DNA from: Hyparrhenia diplandra
Taxonomy: Eukaryota; Streptophyta; Magnoliopsida; Poales; Poaceae
Assembly (NCBI GenBank): GCA_015847255.1
Contig: JADLZK010004585.1
Coordinates: 186,001 to 250,000 of the forward strand
DNA: 64,000 bases
Reading direction: 5' to 3'
Below, piece by piece: positions 35,179 to 44,069 of this stretch. The position numbers and the translations under genes were made by a program. Under the pieces are notes generated by a model. The model did not search any database, was not told where the DNA came from, and saw nothing but the letters and a program-made list of their open reading frames with translations. Each line of letters begins with the position of its first letter. Within the stretch, counting starts at the first letter, position 1.

Positions 35179-36477
35179 TGTTGACACTTATGGTAAAAAT
35201 TTATTAGTCAACTAAACATGAAATAAGGGTATAAAATGAATAATAATATAGAACTAGGGGCTTTACTAACAATTTCCACAAGTTTTGGTGATTTATATAT
35301 TTTCAGGGATTAAACAGGTAAAAGCCCAGTGTTTGCAACCCATACGATGTAAAGACTTGTCCGTGAAGTAACTCAACTTGGCTCCTACGAAAGAAGACTC
35401 TAGAAGACACCAGAAGACATACCCCATAAGGTGGGACCCACCTGGCATAGGGCTAGCTTGGCTGAGCTCCCCCAACTTGGCCGAGTTGGGGCCCCACTGT
35501 CAGCCTCACACTTCTTATGTCGGTTCACCACCACCATTGAGGAGCAATCTAAGCCATTTATCAAGGTCGTTTTGATCCGAGGGCTACGGTTCATCGACCA
35601 CGACTATATAACCAGGACCCCTGACCCTAGGCCCAGGCATGAATTCATTATTCATCATACTCAGCTTCTAATCAACAGCCTAAGCCCTAGTCTTTCCTAG
35701 TTCTAATTAGAACTAGATGCTCTAGATCAAGTTGAGGGAGTTAGCTATCAAGTTGAGAGATTAGTTTTGTAGTTCCCACGAGAGCAACTAGAACTAGTCT
35801 TGTTCAGAGAATAAAGAGTGGGTGGAAGGAGAAGTCAAAGGGAAGCTCTGAACCTGTCGGTGTCTCCTCTATGCTTGTACCTCTAAGATCAAGTTCCATT
35901 GGAGCTTGGTCTTGAGACTTCTAAGGTGGATCAACTTCTTATTTGAGTAAGTCATTTGTTCTTATATTTCTTACGGTTTATGACTCTTTCATCGGAGTAC
36001 TTCAATTCTTGTTGCTCTTGGGTTGAAGTTGCTACCCCTAGTGTAAGCGTGGTGCTTAGACTCGACAGCTCATAGATGCACCCTACCTTCCGGATCGGTG
36101 GTAACTAACGGGGGTGAGTTATAGCCTCGTTAATTCTCTGTAGTCCACCTCCCATTGGATAGGACTTAGTAGGACCTTTTACTTGAGATCGCACTCTCTG
36201 CTAGTGTCTTTCCTTTTGAATAATGTCCCCATAAGAATATACCAATATACTTACAAGGATAAAAACTAGACAACCATAGGAATCTTCTCAAACTTTATCA
36301 ACTCTCAGTCCTTGTTATCCGCTCAGGGATTTAGTTATAGCCTCAACATTCTCTCACCATTCTCCCTGTGGATTCAATATTTAAAACCCTCTCCCGGGTG
36401 AAGTGTTACACTGGTATCCGTGCGCTTGCAGATTATACAAATCTTAAATATTTCTGTGGGCATATCTTTTACCAACA
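35179..36477 (+). repeat. 5' LTR of A4
   Basis: TGTTGACACTTATGG...TACCAACA, 1,299 bases. TATATAA lies at 35,605-35,611. Inverted repeat CCCCAACT...AGTTGGGG lies at 35,470-35,491. It is the most diverged Athila LTR here, yet GGGTGAAGTGTTACAC and ATCCGTGCGCTTGCAGAT (36,416-36,433) keep the conserved-block pattern. Confidence 0.85.
35605..35611 (+). promoter_or_regulatory. TATA box of A4 5' LTR
   Basis: TATATAA lies in the middle of the LTR, at the position equivalent to the TATA boxes of the other Athila LTRs. Confidence 0.5.
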
Positions 36478-36485
36478 AGCATTTC

Positions 36486-36503
36486 TGGTGCCGTTACCGA
36501 GGA
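36486..36503 (+). other. Primer-binding site of A4
   Basis: TGGTGCCGTTACCGAGGA lies nine bases past the LTR end. It is a variant of the Athila tRNA-Asp PBS with two transitions. Confidence 0.75.
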
Positions 36504-36606
36504 GAACGGTTGCTAAAGAAAACCTTGAGTATAACTAAATCTTGTAAGACTATCTTAGTGTAGATTTATCTTTTTCTTTTTATCTTTTTATCTTTCTACT
36601 ATCCTT

Positions 36607-38183
36607 ATGGATACCACTCCTCTTTGCCAATATATGGCACCCATGGAGCTCAGCTATAGGCCTGTTTCATCATCTAAACCAATTCAAACCCAAACCTATG
36701 AGCTACGCCCTAGGTTAATAGAGATGGTCCAAAATCATACTTTCTCAGGTGCAATAGGCGAAAACCCTTTTCTTCATCTCCAAACATTCGAGGAAACATG
36801 CAACTGCCTCCATATTGAAGGCATGTCAAATGAAACTATCCTTTGGAAGTTATTTCCATTCTCTTTGAAAGGAAAAGCTCGCTAGTGGTGCGACCTAAAC
36901 AAAGAGAAGAAGGGAGGCGACTGGGGAACCTTACTCTCTGACTTTTGTGCAGATTTTTACCCCATGTCCAAAGTAGTCGACTTCAAGAATTCGATCCTAT
37001 CCTCTAAACAGGAGGATAATGAATCTTTGAGCTCCTTCTGGGAACGTTTTGATCTTCTTTCCAAATCCGGACCTAATCTAGCCATCCAAGACCAAGTTTT
37101 ACTTCAACATTTTTATGTTGGTCTTAATAGAAAATCTAGAAAATACCTGAATACCTCTACAAATGGATCTTTTCCACACCTTATCACTAAGGAAGCTAGG
37201 GCTCTACTAGATAGAATCTTGCAAAACAAATCAGAAGAACCTTTTGTAGAGAATTCCTTAGAAGAAGAAGATGAAGGATTAGCTGAAGCTGATTTCATAC
37301 CATTTTCTTTATAACCACCAGCTGATCCAAAGCCATTAGAGCCGGAGGCAACTCCGATCTCTGATTTTCTGCTCGATATCGAGGATGATCTCTTTTCTGA
37401 ATATGAAAATACCTCGAAATATCGTTCTGAGAAGAAACCTCAGAAGTCCAAATCATCACGTTCAGATCCTATAGACCCTTCTGATGAAGTTTTCTTACAA
37501 AGGTCCACAAAAGAGCTTGTCTCTATCATAAGTATCAAATGGTTAGAAGAATCAGAGCTTTCCTCTGATGTAATCCATTTGGATTCACCTTCTATACCTA
37601 TTTGTTGCCAAATTCATAAAGACTCTTTCGATGCCCTTTATAATCCAGTTGTGGGAATAAATATCATGGCATTATCTCTTGCTCATGAATTTCTTAAAAA
37701 TATGCCATTGACTCCCACAACAAAATTGCTACAAAGCCCTTCAGGACAAATTATCCAAAGTTTAGGAATTCTTTATGTCTTACCAATCTAGGTTAAAGGC
37801 ACCTTGGTGCACTTAAGCTTTCATAGGAATTTGACCTATTGATAGGACAACCCATCGAAAGGCGTCTTATAGAAGGACAAACCGGAAAACTAGATATTCA
37901 TTTAGGCAGAGGATTTAAACTCCCGTTGCCTATCACCCAAGCTATTTATGCTAAAACCGAACCATGTCCAGAACCAGACCCTATGGAAGAAGTCAAGGAG
38001 GCATCTGTAGAACACTTTGTAGAATCTAATTATGAAGATGACTTTGAGTTTTTCATCGTAGAAGAGGAAGAAAATCCTACCACAATAGAACCATTAGAAG
38101 AATTTGAGAACCCTCCTAGACCTCCCATTGAGCTTAACCTCTACCACCTGGTCTTACATATGCTTTTCTTAGTAATGATCTAG
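36607..38183 (+). pseudogene. gag-protease of A4
   Basis: One frame runs from ATG 36,607 to 37,788 with stops at 36,883-36,885 (TAG) and 37,312-37,314 (TAA). Gag is seen in YELRPRLIEMVQNHTFSG, ENPFLHLQTFEETCNCL, LSSFWERFDLLSKSGPNL and LLQHFYVGLNRKSRKYL. The protease-like part has LYNPVVGINIM where Athila proteases have D-[LST]-G; the catalytic Asp is replaced by Asn in a N-P-V-V-G context. After a stop at 37,789 the frame shifts to LIGQPIERRLIEGQTGKLDI (37,839) and ends in a Glu-rich linker at 38,183. The particle-forming and cleavage roles are inferred from the family. The altered active site suggests a divergent or inactive protease. Confidence 0.75.
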
Positions 38184-38259
38184 AGTCTCCCTGTGATCAT
38201 AAGTGATAAACTCAATCCAGAAGAGACTCTTCTGATAACCGTCTTAGAACATCATTAGC

Positions 38260-39170
38260 CTTTGGCTATTCACTCAAAGACCTCAAAGGAATTAATCCTC
38301 GCTCTCGCACTCATCGCATTCCAACGGATCCAGACATTCCACCATCTAGAGAACCCCAACGTAGACTCAATAATGCGATGAGAGAGGTAGTGAAGAAAGA
38401 AGTTTTAAAGTTGTTACTTATTTGGGATTATATATCATGTGCCTCATAGCGAGTGGGTGAGCCCTGTTCAAGTTGTTGCCTAAAAAGGGAGGCATGACGG
38501 TGGTTAAGAACGAGAAAAATGAATTGAACCCTCAAAGAATCATCACGGGGATGGCGGATGTGCATAGATTATAGAAAACTAAATAAGGCTACAAGGAAAG
38601 ATCATTTTCCATTGCCTTTCATTGATGAGATGTTAGAGCGATTAGCAAACCCTTTGTTTCTTTTGTTTTCTTGACGGATATTCGGGTATCACCAAATCCC
38701 AAATCCATCCCAGTGATCAAAGCAAAACCACTTTTACATGTCCATATGGAACTTATGCTTATAGAAGAATGTCTTTTGGGCTATGTAATGCACCAGCTTC
38801 TTTTCAAAGATGCATGATGTCTATATTTTCTGAAATGATTGAAGAGATTATGGAAGTTTTCATGGATGATTTTCTACGTATATGGAAAAACTTTTTTTGA
38901 TAATTGTGTAGAAAACTTAGATAAGGTTTTGCAAAGATGTGAAGAAAAAGCACTTAGTCCTTAATTGGGAAAAATGTCATTTTATGGTTAGAGAAGGAAT
39001 AGTGCTTAGACACCTAGTGTCAAAAAGAGGAATTGAGGTAGACAAGGCTAAAATTGAAGTGATAGAACAACTACCTCCACCTATGAATGTAAAAGGGATA
39101 AGAAGTTTTCTTGGCCATGCTGGTTTTATCGTAGATTTATAAAAGATTTTTCACACACTGCTAGACCTCT
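38260..39170 (+). pseudogene. Reverse transcriptase of A4, frameshifted
   Basis: Ty3/gypsy RT recognised in pieces: MREVVKKEVLKLL near 38,380, CIDYRKLNKATRKDHFPLPF near 38,565, a catalytic FMDDF (usual form YMDDF) at 38,859-38,873, and the thumb KCHFMVREGIVLRHLVSKRG near 38,965-39,025. It copies RNA to DNA in the particle. At least five frame changes in 900 bases make it inactive as written. The spacing of motifs is otherwise normal, so large deletions are unlikely. Confidence 0.8.
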
Positions 39171-39177
39171 CACTAGC

Positions 39178-39660
39178 TTGCTAGCCAAGGATGTTCCCTT
39201 TGAATTTGATGATGCATGTCTTAAAGCTTTTGAAACATTAAAGAAGGCACTCATCTCTGCACCAATCATTCAACCCCCTGATTGGTCTTTGCCATTTGAA
39301 ATTATGTGTGATGCCAGTGACTATGCTATGGGGGCAGTGTTAGGGCAAACTAAAGATAAGAAGCATCATGCAATTGCCTATGCTAGTAAAACTTTGACTA
39401 GACCTCAACTTAATTATGCTACCACTGAAAAAGAACCGCTAGCTGTTGTTTATGCTATTGATAAATTTAGATCTTACTTAGTAGGAGCAAAAGTGATTGT
39501 TTATACTGATCATGCTGCTTTGAAATACTTGCTCACTAAGAAAGATGCTAAACCTCGATTAATAAGATGGATTTTGTTACTCCAAGAGTTTGATTTAGAA
39601 ATTAAAGATAAAAAGGGAGTAGAAAATTCTGTTGCCGATCATTTGTCTAGAATGCATTTT
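39178..39660 (+). pseudogene. RNase H of A4 (open frame)
   Basis: An open frame from 39,178 covers the whole RNase H domain: PFEFDDACLKAFETLKKAL, MCDASDYAMGAVLGQ, YASKTLTRPQLNYATTEKE, VIVYTDHAALKYLL and VENSVADHLSRM. The Asp, Glu and Asp positions of the fold are present. This is the best-preserved domain in A4. The frame continues into integrase to 40,188 but leaves the family sequence near 39,838. The real start is not at 39,178, since RT and RNase H belong to one polyprotein. Confidence 0.8.
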
Positions 39661-41010
39661 GAAAACCCACATGAATTGCCCATTAATGACTCACTCAGGG
39701 AAGACATGCTCTATCGGATAACCCAATCCGACCCCTGGTATGTAGATATTGTTAATTTTATGGTTGCAGGATATGTACCACCAGGAGTAGACAAGAGGAA
39801 GCTTATATACGAGAGTTGTCATCACCTATGGGATGAGCCGTACTCTTCTTCGAGTTTGCTCGACGGGCTCCTCGAGAAGATGTGTACCATCGAAGAAGGA
39901 ATCAAGATTATCAAAGATGTCACTCGGCACCATATGGAGGACATTATGGAGCTTTCAAAACACATGCAAAAATCTGGCAATCAGGATTTTTCTAGCCAAC
40001 CATGTATCAAGACACCAAAGATTTCATCCGAAGATGTGAAGCTTGTCAAAGGCACGGCAATATCAATTCAAGAGACGCCATGCCACTCACTACCAACCTG
40101 CAGATCAAACTCTTTGATGTCTGGGGAATTGATTACATGGGACCGTTTCCAAAATCCAGTAATTATGAGTAATATTGGTGGCAGTTGACTATGTTTGTAA
40201 ATGGGTTGAGGCCATGCCATGCAAACCGCCGATAATAGAAGCTCGAAGAGGATGTTTGAAGAAATAATATTTCCAAGATTTGGCGTGCCAAGAATGGTGA
40301 TCAGTGATGGAGGATCCCACTTTATCGATCGAAGATTTCAACAATACCTATCAAGACATGGGATTCGTCACAATGTCGCTACACCTTATCATCCGAGACT
40401 AGTGCCCAGGCAGAGACATCAAATAAACAAATCAAAATTATTCTCCAGAAAACTATGAATGAGATGGGAACAAAATGGGAAGAGATAGACTCTAGAAGCA
40501 TTATGGGCATACAGGACAGCCTATAAGACACTGATTGGAATGTCACCATATCAACTTGTCTATGGGAAGACCTGTCACTTGCCTGTTGAGCTAGAATTCA
40601 AAGCTCACTTGGCAATCAAAAGATGGAATATGGATCTAGAAGCTGGGAATGAAAAGGAAGATGCAACTATCAGAGCTAGATGAATGGCATGAAAAAGCCT
40701 ATCACAATGCCAAGATTTACAAAGAAAGAACAAAGAAGTGGCATGACAAGAGGATCAAGAAGAAGAATTTTATCCCAGGTGATCAGGTATTACTTTTTAA
40801 TTCCAGTGTAAAATTATTCGGGCACGGAAAACTTCGGAGCAAATGGGAAGGACCCTACAAGGTGGTGAGTTCATCATCGCATGGAGCAGTCACTCTTCAG
40901 GAGGTACGTTATTCAAGGTAAATGGCCAACGTCTCAAAATCTTTTTAGAGCCCAATAAAGAACCCGAGGAATTAGATGTGATAGAATTCTTTATTTTACC
41001 TCCTCAATAG
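39661..41010 (+). pseudogene. Integrase of A4, frameshifted
   Basis: It begins with the Athila linker DPWYVDIVNFMVAGYVPPG (39,730). After a frame change near 39,838 it continues over three frames: a zinc-binding region (39,900-40,060), the catalytic core with an IDYMGPF-like piece at about 40,130, VISDGGSHFIDRRFQQYL (40,290), NVATPYHP, and an AETSNKQIK-like piece near 40,420. Then come MSPYQLVYGK-like and KIYKERTKKWHDKRIKKKNF (40,700), PGDQVLLFNSSVKLF and SKWEGPYKVV. It ends near LPPQ at 41,008-41,010. No chromodomain is seen, as expected for Athila. It would insert element DNA into chromosomes. Confidence 0.8.
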
Positions 41011-41304
41011 GCCTAGATCGTGTCTTTTCTGTTTTATGGGCCAAAAGTATGTTTTTTGGGATTAGAATTAAGTTAGAAGACCACACGAAAAAGGAGACCA
41101 TGTGGGCCCATAGGACCCACTCGGCCGAGCTAGGGACTCAACTCGGCCGAGCTGGCCTGGTCCTACCTCACCTCCATCCTGATCCCACGCGAATATTCTA
41201 GAATTTGCTTCACAGTTTTGTGTCTTCCCGAGTCGTTCAGTAGATCCCACGTCGCGACAACTCTTAGGACAAAAGATCTAACCTCCTGGCCGAGTTAATA
41301 CCCA

Positions 41305-41312
41305 TATATAAA
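41305..41312 (+). promoter_or_regulatory. Internal TATA box before the extra ORF of A4
   Basis: TATATAAA lies 75 bases before ATG 41,387 and well after the integrase stop. C/A-rich leader sequence follows. With the similar arrangement in A2 (11,414-11,436) it suggests that the 3' ORF has its own promoter. Inference only. Confidence 0.45.
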
Positions 41313-41386
41313 CAAGCCCGGACAGCCCCAACCTCATTCCATCTAGATTTCATTCTCCTACAACCATCAAAGCTCTCATCGTTCCC

Positions 41387-42013
41387 ATGGCCAACCAGGA
41401 GAAGCGTATCGTGCTCTATGACCCCAGCAAGGCTGCGCCACCACCACCACCACCTTCACCGAAACCATCGTAGGCCATTGTCCCTGCCGAGCCCCGTCCT
41501 TTAGCCATGATCCCACCACCTGCATCCCTGCACCAAGCTTACTACATGTCCAAGACTGACATGGCGGAGCGCCATCAGAAGGAGGCGCTCAAGAAGTTCG
41601 CGGTGCCAGAGGGCACGAAGATCTTACCGCCTCATTCGAAGGAGACGCCGACGGGTCTGAAACGCGATCAACATGACAACATCAAGTGCATTAACTACAC
41701 CACCGAGCCTCGCTTGACTTTGGATGGCATTCGTGCTCATCCGGGGCAGATCCATTTCATCCTACCGCAGGAGGCGGTAGAGCGAGCTCCCAAGCGTGGC
41801 TTCAGAAAGTTCACCATGGCAGATCTACGCGAAGAAGTAGCAGATTGGAGGAGCTTCCTCAAGGAGGAGCATAAGAATTGGAGTTCGACCACCCGGGGCT
41901 TAGGTGCCCTCGATAGGAAGGGTGATCGAAAGATCGAAAAGATAGACAACTTAGCTGATAGGGTAGCTGCCCTCGAAAAAGCACGTGATGACAAGGGGAA
42001 GAAGCCCCAGTAA
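41387..42013 (+). pseudogene. Extra 3' ORF of A4 with one in-frame stop; unknown function
   Basis: 208 sense codons in one frame, broken only by TAG at 41,471-41,473 (codon 29). The N-terminus is basic then proline-rich (a run of six Pro). The middle has KFAVPEGTKILPPHSKE and LTLDGIRAHPGQIHFILPQE. The C-terminus (FTMADLREEVADWRSFLKEE, then KIEKIDNLADRVAALEKARD) looks like a short coiled coil ending in a basic tail. Base composition is richer in GC than the flanks. It does not resemble the A2 env-like ORF, and I know no family for it. With a single stop in a long frame it looks recently functional, or the stop is a sequence error. Confidence 0.6.
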
Positions 42014-43792
42014 TTATAAAGATCGTTAGTAGGGTGCTCATTTGCTAGTTAAATATTAGTTTGCTTGGTTAGGTTTTTGTTAGGTAGCTCGATTTGGTTC
42101 ATTATTAGGTTTGCTTGCTAAAAAGTCGTTTGTAATAAAGAGTGCCCTTATATTGTTAAAGAAGTTGATTCATTGCCTTTATTATTTCTCTATCATTGTT
42201 TTTGGAATATATGTCTTTTTGTCTCCACCAAACGTGCATAAAAGGATAACAGAAACAAGTGTGGGGAGGCAAGATCGATGTTGAAATAATTAAAACGGAC
42301 TCAAAATTCATGAAAAAAGAAAGTCATGGAATAAGGACCACGCACAACGAAGCTCACTGCGGGACCCACATGGGCCCACTCGGCCGAGCTAGGTGGGCAA
42401 CTTCGCCGAAGTTGCCACATCATCACCTCGGCCCAAACTTCATCCACGGCCGGGTTTGCACTCTAAACTTTCCAATTTTACATATTTTACTTTTTTGTTC
42501 GAATAAAACCGAACATTCTCTCGATATGCTTATATTCCAATATAAAAGAAAAAGATTGATATGCATAAATCAAGTTAGACTCACATAATACTTTTTTGGA
42601 AATACCAATTGCCGTTGGGAACTTAATTATAGGGACCCCATGCTAGTTAAGTTGTTGCAGAATGTGAGATAGTAGAATAATGAGAACCCGATTCTTGATA
42701 TCTTATTCTTGGAGAATTTATTTCAAAAATATTAAAAATTGACAGCTACACTTCTCCTTTGTGGTAATTGCTATAACCCACTAGAGCCATATATGCTATG
42801 AACATTGAAAAAACCAGCCCATAAGCCGCTTGCTTTGTGTTGAGCTTTGTCAAATCCTCGTGACTGTGTTGAGAGGTTTGTCATGCTCCCAAGATCAAGA
42901 TCACGTACACCCACATATATATCTTTGCTCTTACACTACGAGTATGCAAAAACATGCTTTATTCCACTAAAAATTCTATCCCTACACTTGGGGATAGAAC
43001 CAAAAAGATTATAGGATTTATTATATGCTTCAAATTTTTATCTCTCCACATTCAAGTTTTGTTGTAATTGTAAGAGAAGGCATGGGCTATGCAAAAAAAG
43101 AGTATTGAAAAAAAAAAAAAAGAAGAAGAAAGAGAGTATTGAAAAAATGGAATGGACAAGTGTCCGCATTTAAAACAATGGGTACCTAGATGCCCGCCTC
43201 TCTGAAAAAAAAAAAAGAGAAGAGAAGAAAAATATAGTCCATGACCTCTCTTGCAAGAGTGTTGATCAATTATCCATTAAAGACGTAAAATGTCTACAAG
43301 GGCATAGTAGAATTAGGATAGGCACCATATTATCCACACACATGCACATCTTGATCTAAGAGTATGACATTCCCTCCATGGATCCAGCTTTGACCCAAGC
43401 AATACATGCAAGGTAAGTGTGCTACATCCTTGACATACCTAAAACTCCGGATAAGCCTTATTAGAGGTAGGATGTTTTCAAAGGCATTCATCACACCCGC
43501 CTTGGTGAGGAACCAAAAATACCACATATATAGAGTAATTCGAGAGTACCACAATCAAGGAGAAGGTAAGCTATGTTTTTTTTTTCAAAAATTATTACAA
43601 AACCTCCAGTTGATTCGATTGAAGGAAGGAAGGTAATCTATTTCATGTTGTTCCATTCTTCAAACTGCTCAAAGTTCTTGGTAGACACTTTGAATCCCGC
43701 AAATATAGGTGTAACCATGGAATTGTTTTATGATTGATGTCTTGACTTACAATTATGTTATATCCATCCTTTTCTCGAGACGAGTAAAAGCC
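42014..43792. other. Non-coding 3' region of A4
   Basis: No supported gene. It contains a 21-base palindrome (42,396-42,416), purine-rich runs near 43,110-43,140 and 43,207-43,225, and the motif GGGCTATGCAAAAAAAG followed by GGACAAGTGTCC (43,154-43,165), shared with A2 and A3. Confidence 0.6.
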
Positions 43793-43807
43793 TAAGTGTG
43801 GGGAGCT
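43793..43807 (+). other. Polypurine tract of A4
   Basis: TAAGTGTGGGGAGCT lies directly before the 3' LTR start TGTTGACAC at 43,808. Confidence 0.75.
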
Positions 43808-43982
43808 TGTTGACACTTCTTATGGTAAATATTTATTAGTCAACTAAACATGAAATAAAGGTATAAAATGAATAATAATATAGAACTAGGGGCATTACTA
43901 ACTATTTCCATAAGTTTTGGTGATTTATATATTTTTATGGATTAAACAGGTAAAAGCCCAGAGTTTACAACCCATACGAGTG
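43808..43982 (+). repeat. 3' LTR remnant of A4
   Basis: Matches the first 175 bases of the 5' LTR, up to CAACCCATACGA. It then passes into the end of the A3 LTR at a shared TGTAAAG. The other 1.1 kb of this LTR and about 0.4 kb of the A3 LTR are missing. Confidence 0.85.
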
Positions 43983-44053
43983 TAAAGTGCTTAGTTTACT
44001 CCCTTTTTGGTAGTAAGTTAACGGTATAAATATGTCGTTCGTGACCGTCAACA
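43983..44053 (-). repeat. 3' LTR of A3, right part
   Basis: Matches the last 70-80 bases of the intact A3 LTR (48,973-49,048), ending in GTGACCGTCAACA, next to the A3 polypurine tract. Confidence 0.8.
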
Positions 44054-44069
44054 AACTCTCCCAAGCTTA
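44054..44069 (-). other. Polypurine tract of A3
   Basis: The minus strand reads GTAAGCTTGGGAGAGTT against the LTR end at 44,053. Confidence 0.75.

Larger units (their letters stand above)
35179..43982 (+). mobile_element. A4: Athila element with gag-pol and an extra 3' ORF, 3' truncated
   Basis: Order: 5' LTR (35,179-36,477), PBS (36,486-36,503), gag-protease (36,607-38,183), RT (38,260-39,170), RNase H (39,178-39,660), integrase (39,661-41,010), TATA (41,305-41,312), extra ORF (41,387-42,013), non-coding region, polypurine tract (43,793-43,807) and the first 175 bases of the 3' LTR. It lies inside the A3 LTR. It is the only element here with all catalytic domains, and so the nearest relative of a possible helper for A1, A2 and A3. 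All domains carry stops or frameshifts. Confidence 0.85.
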
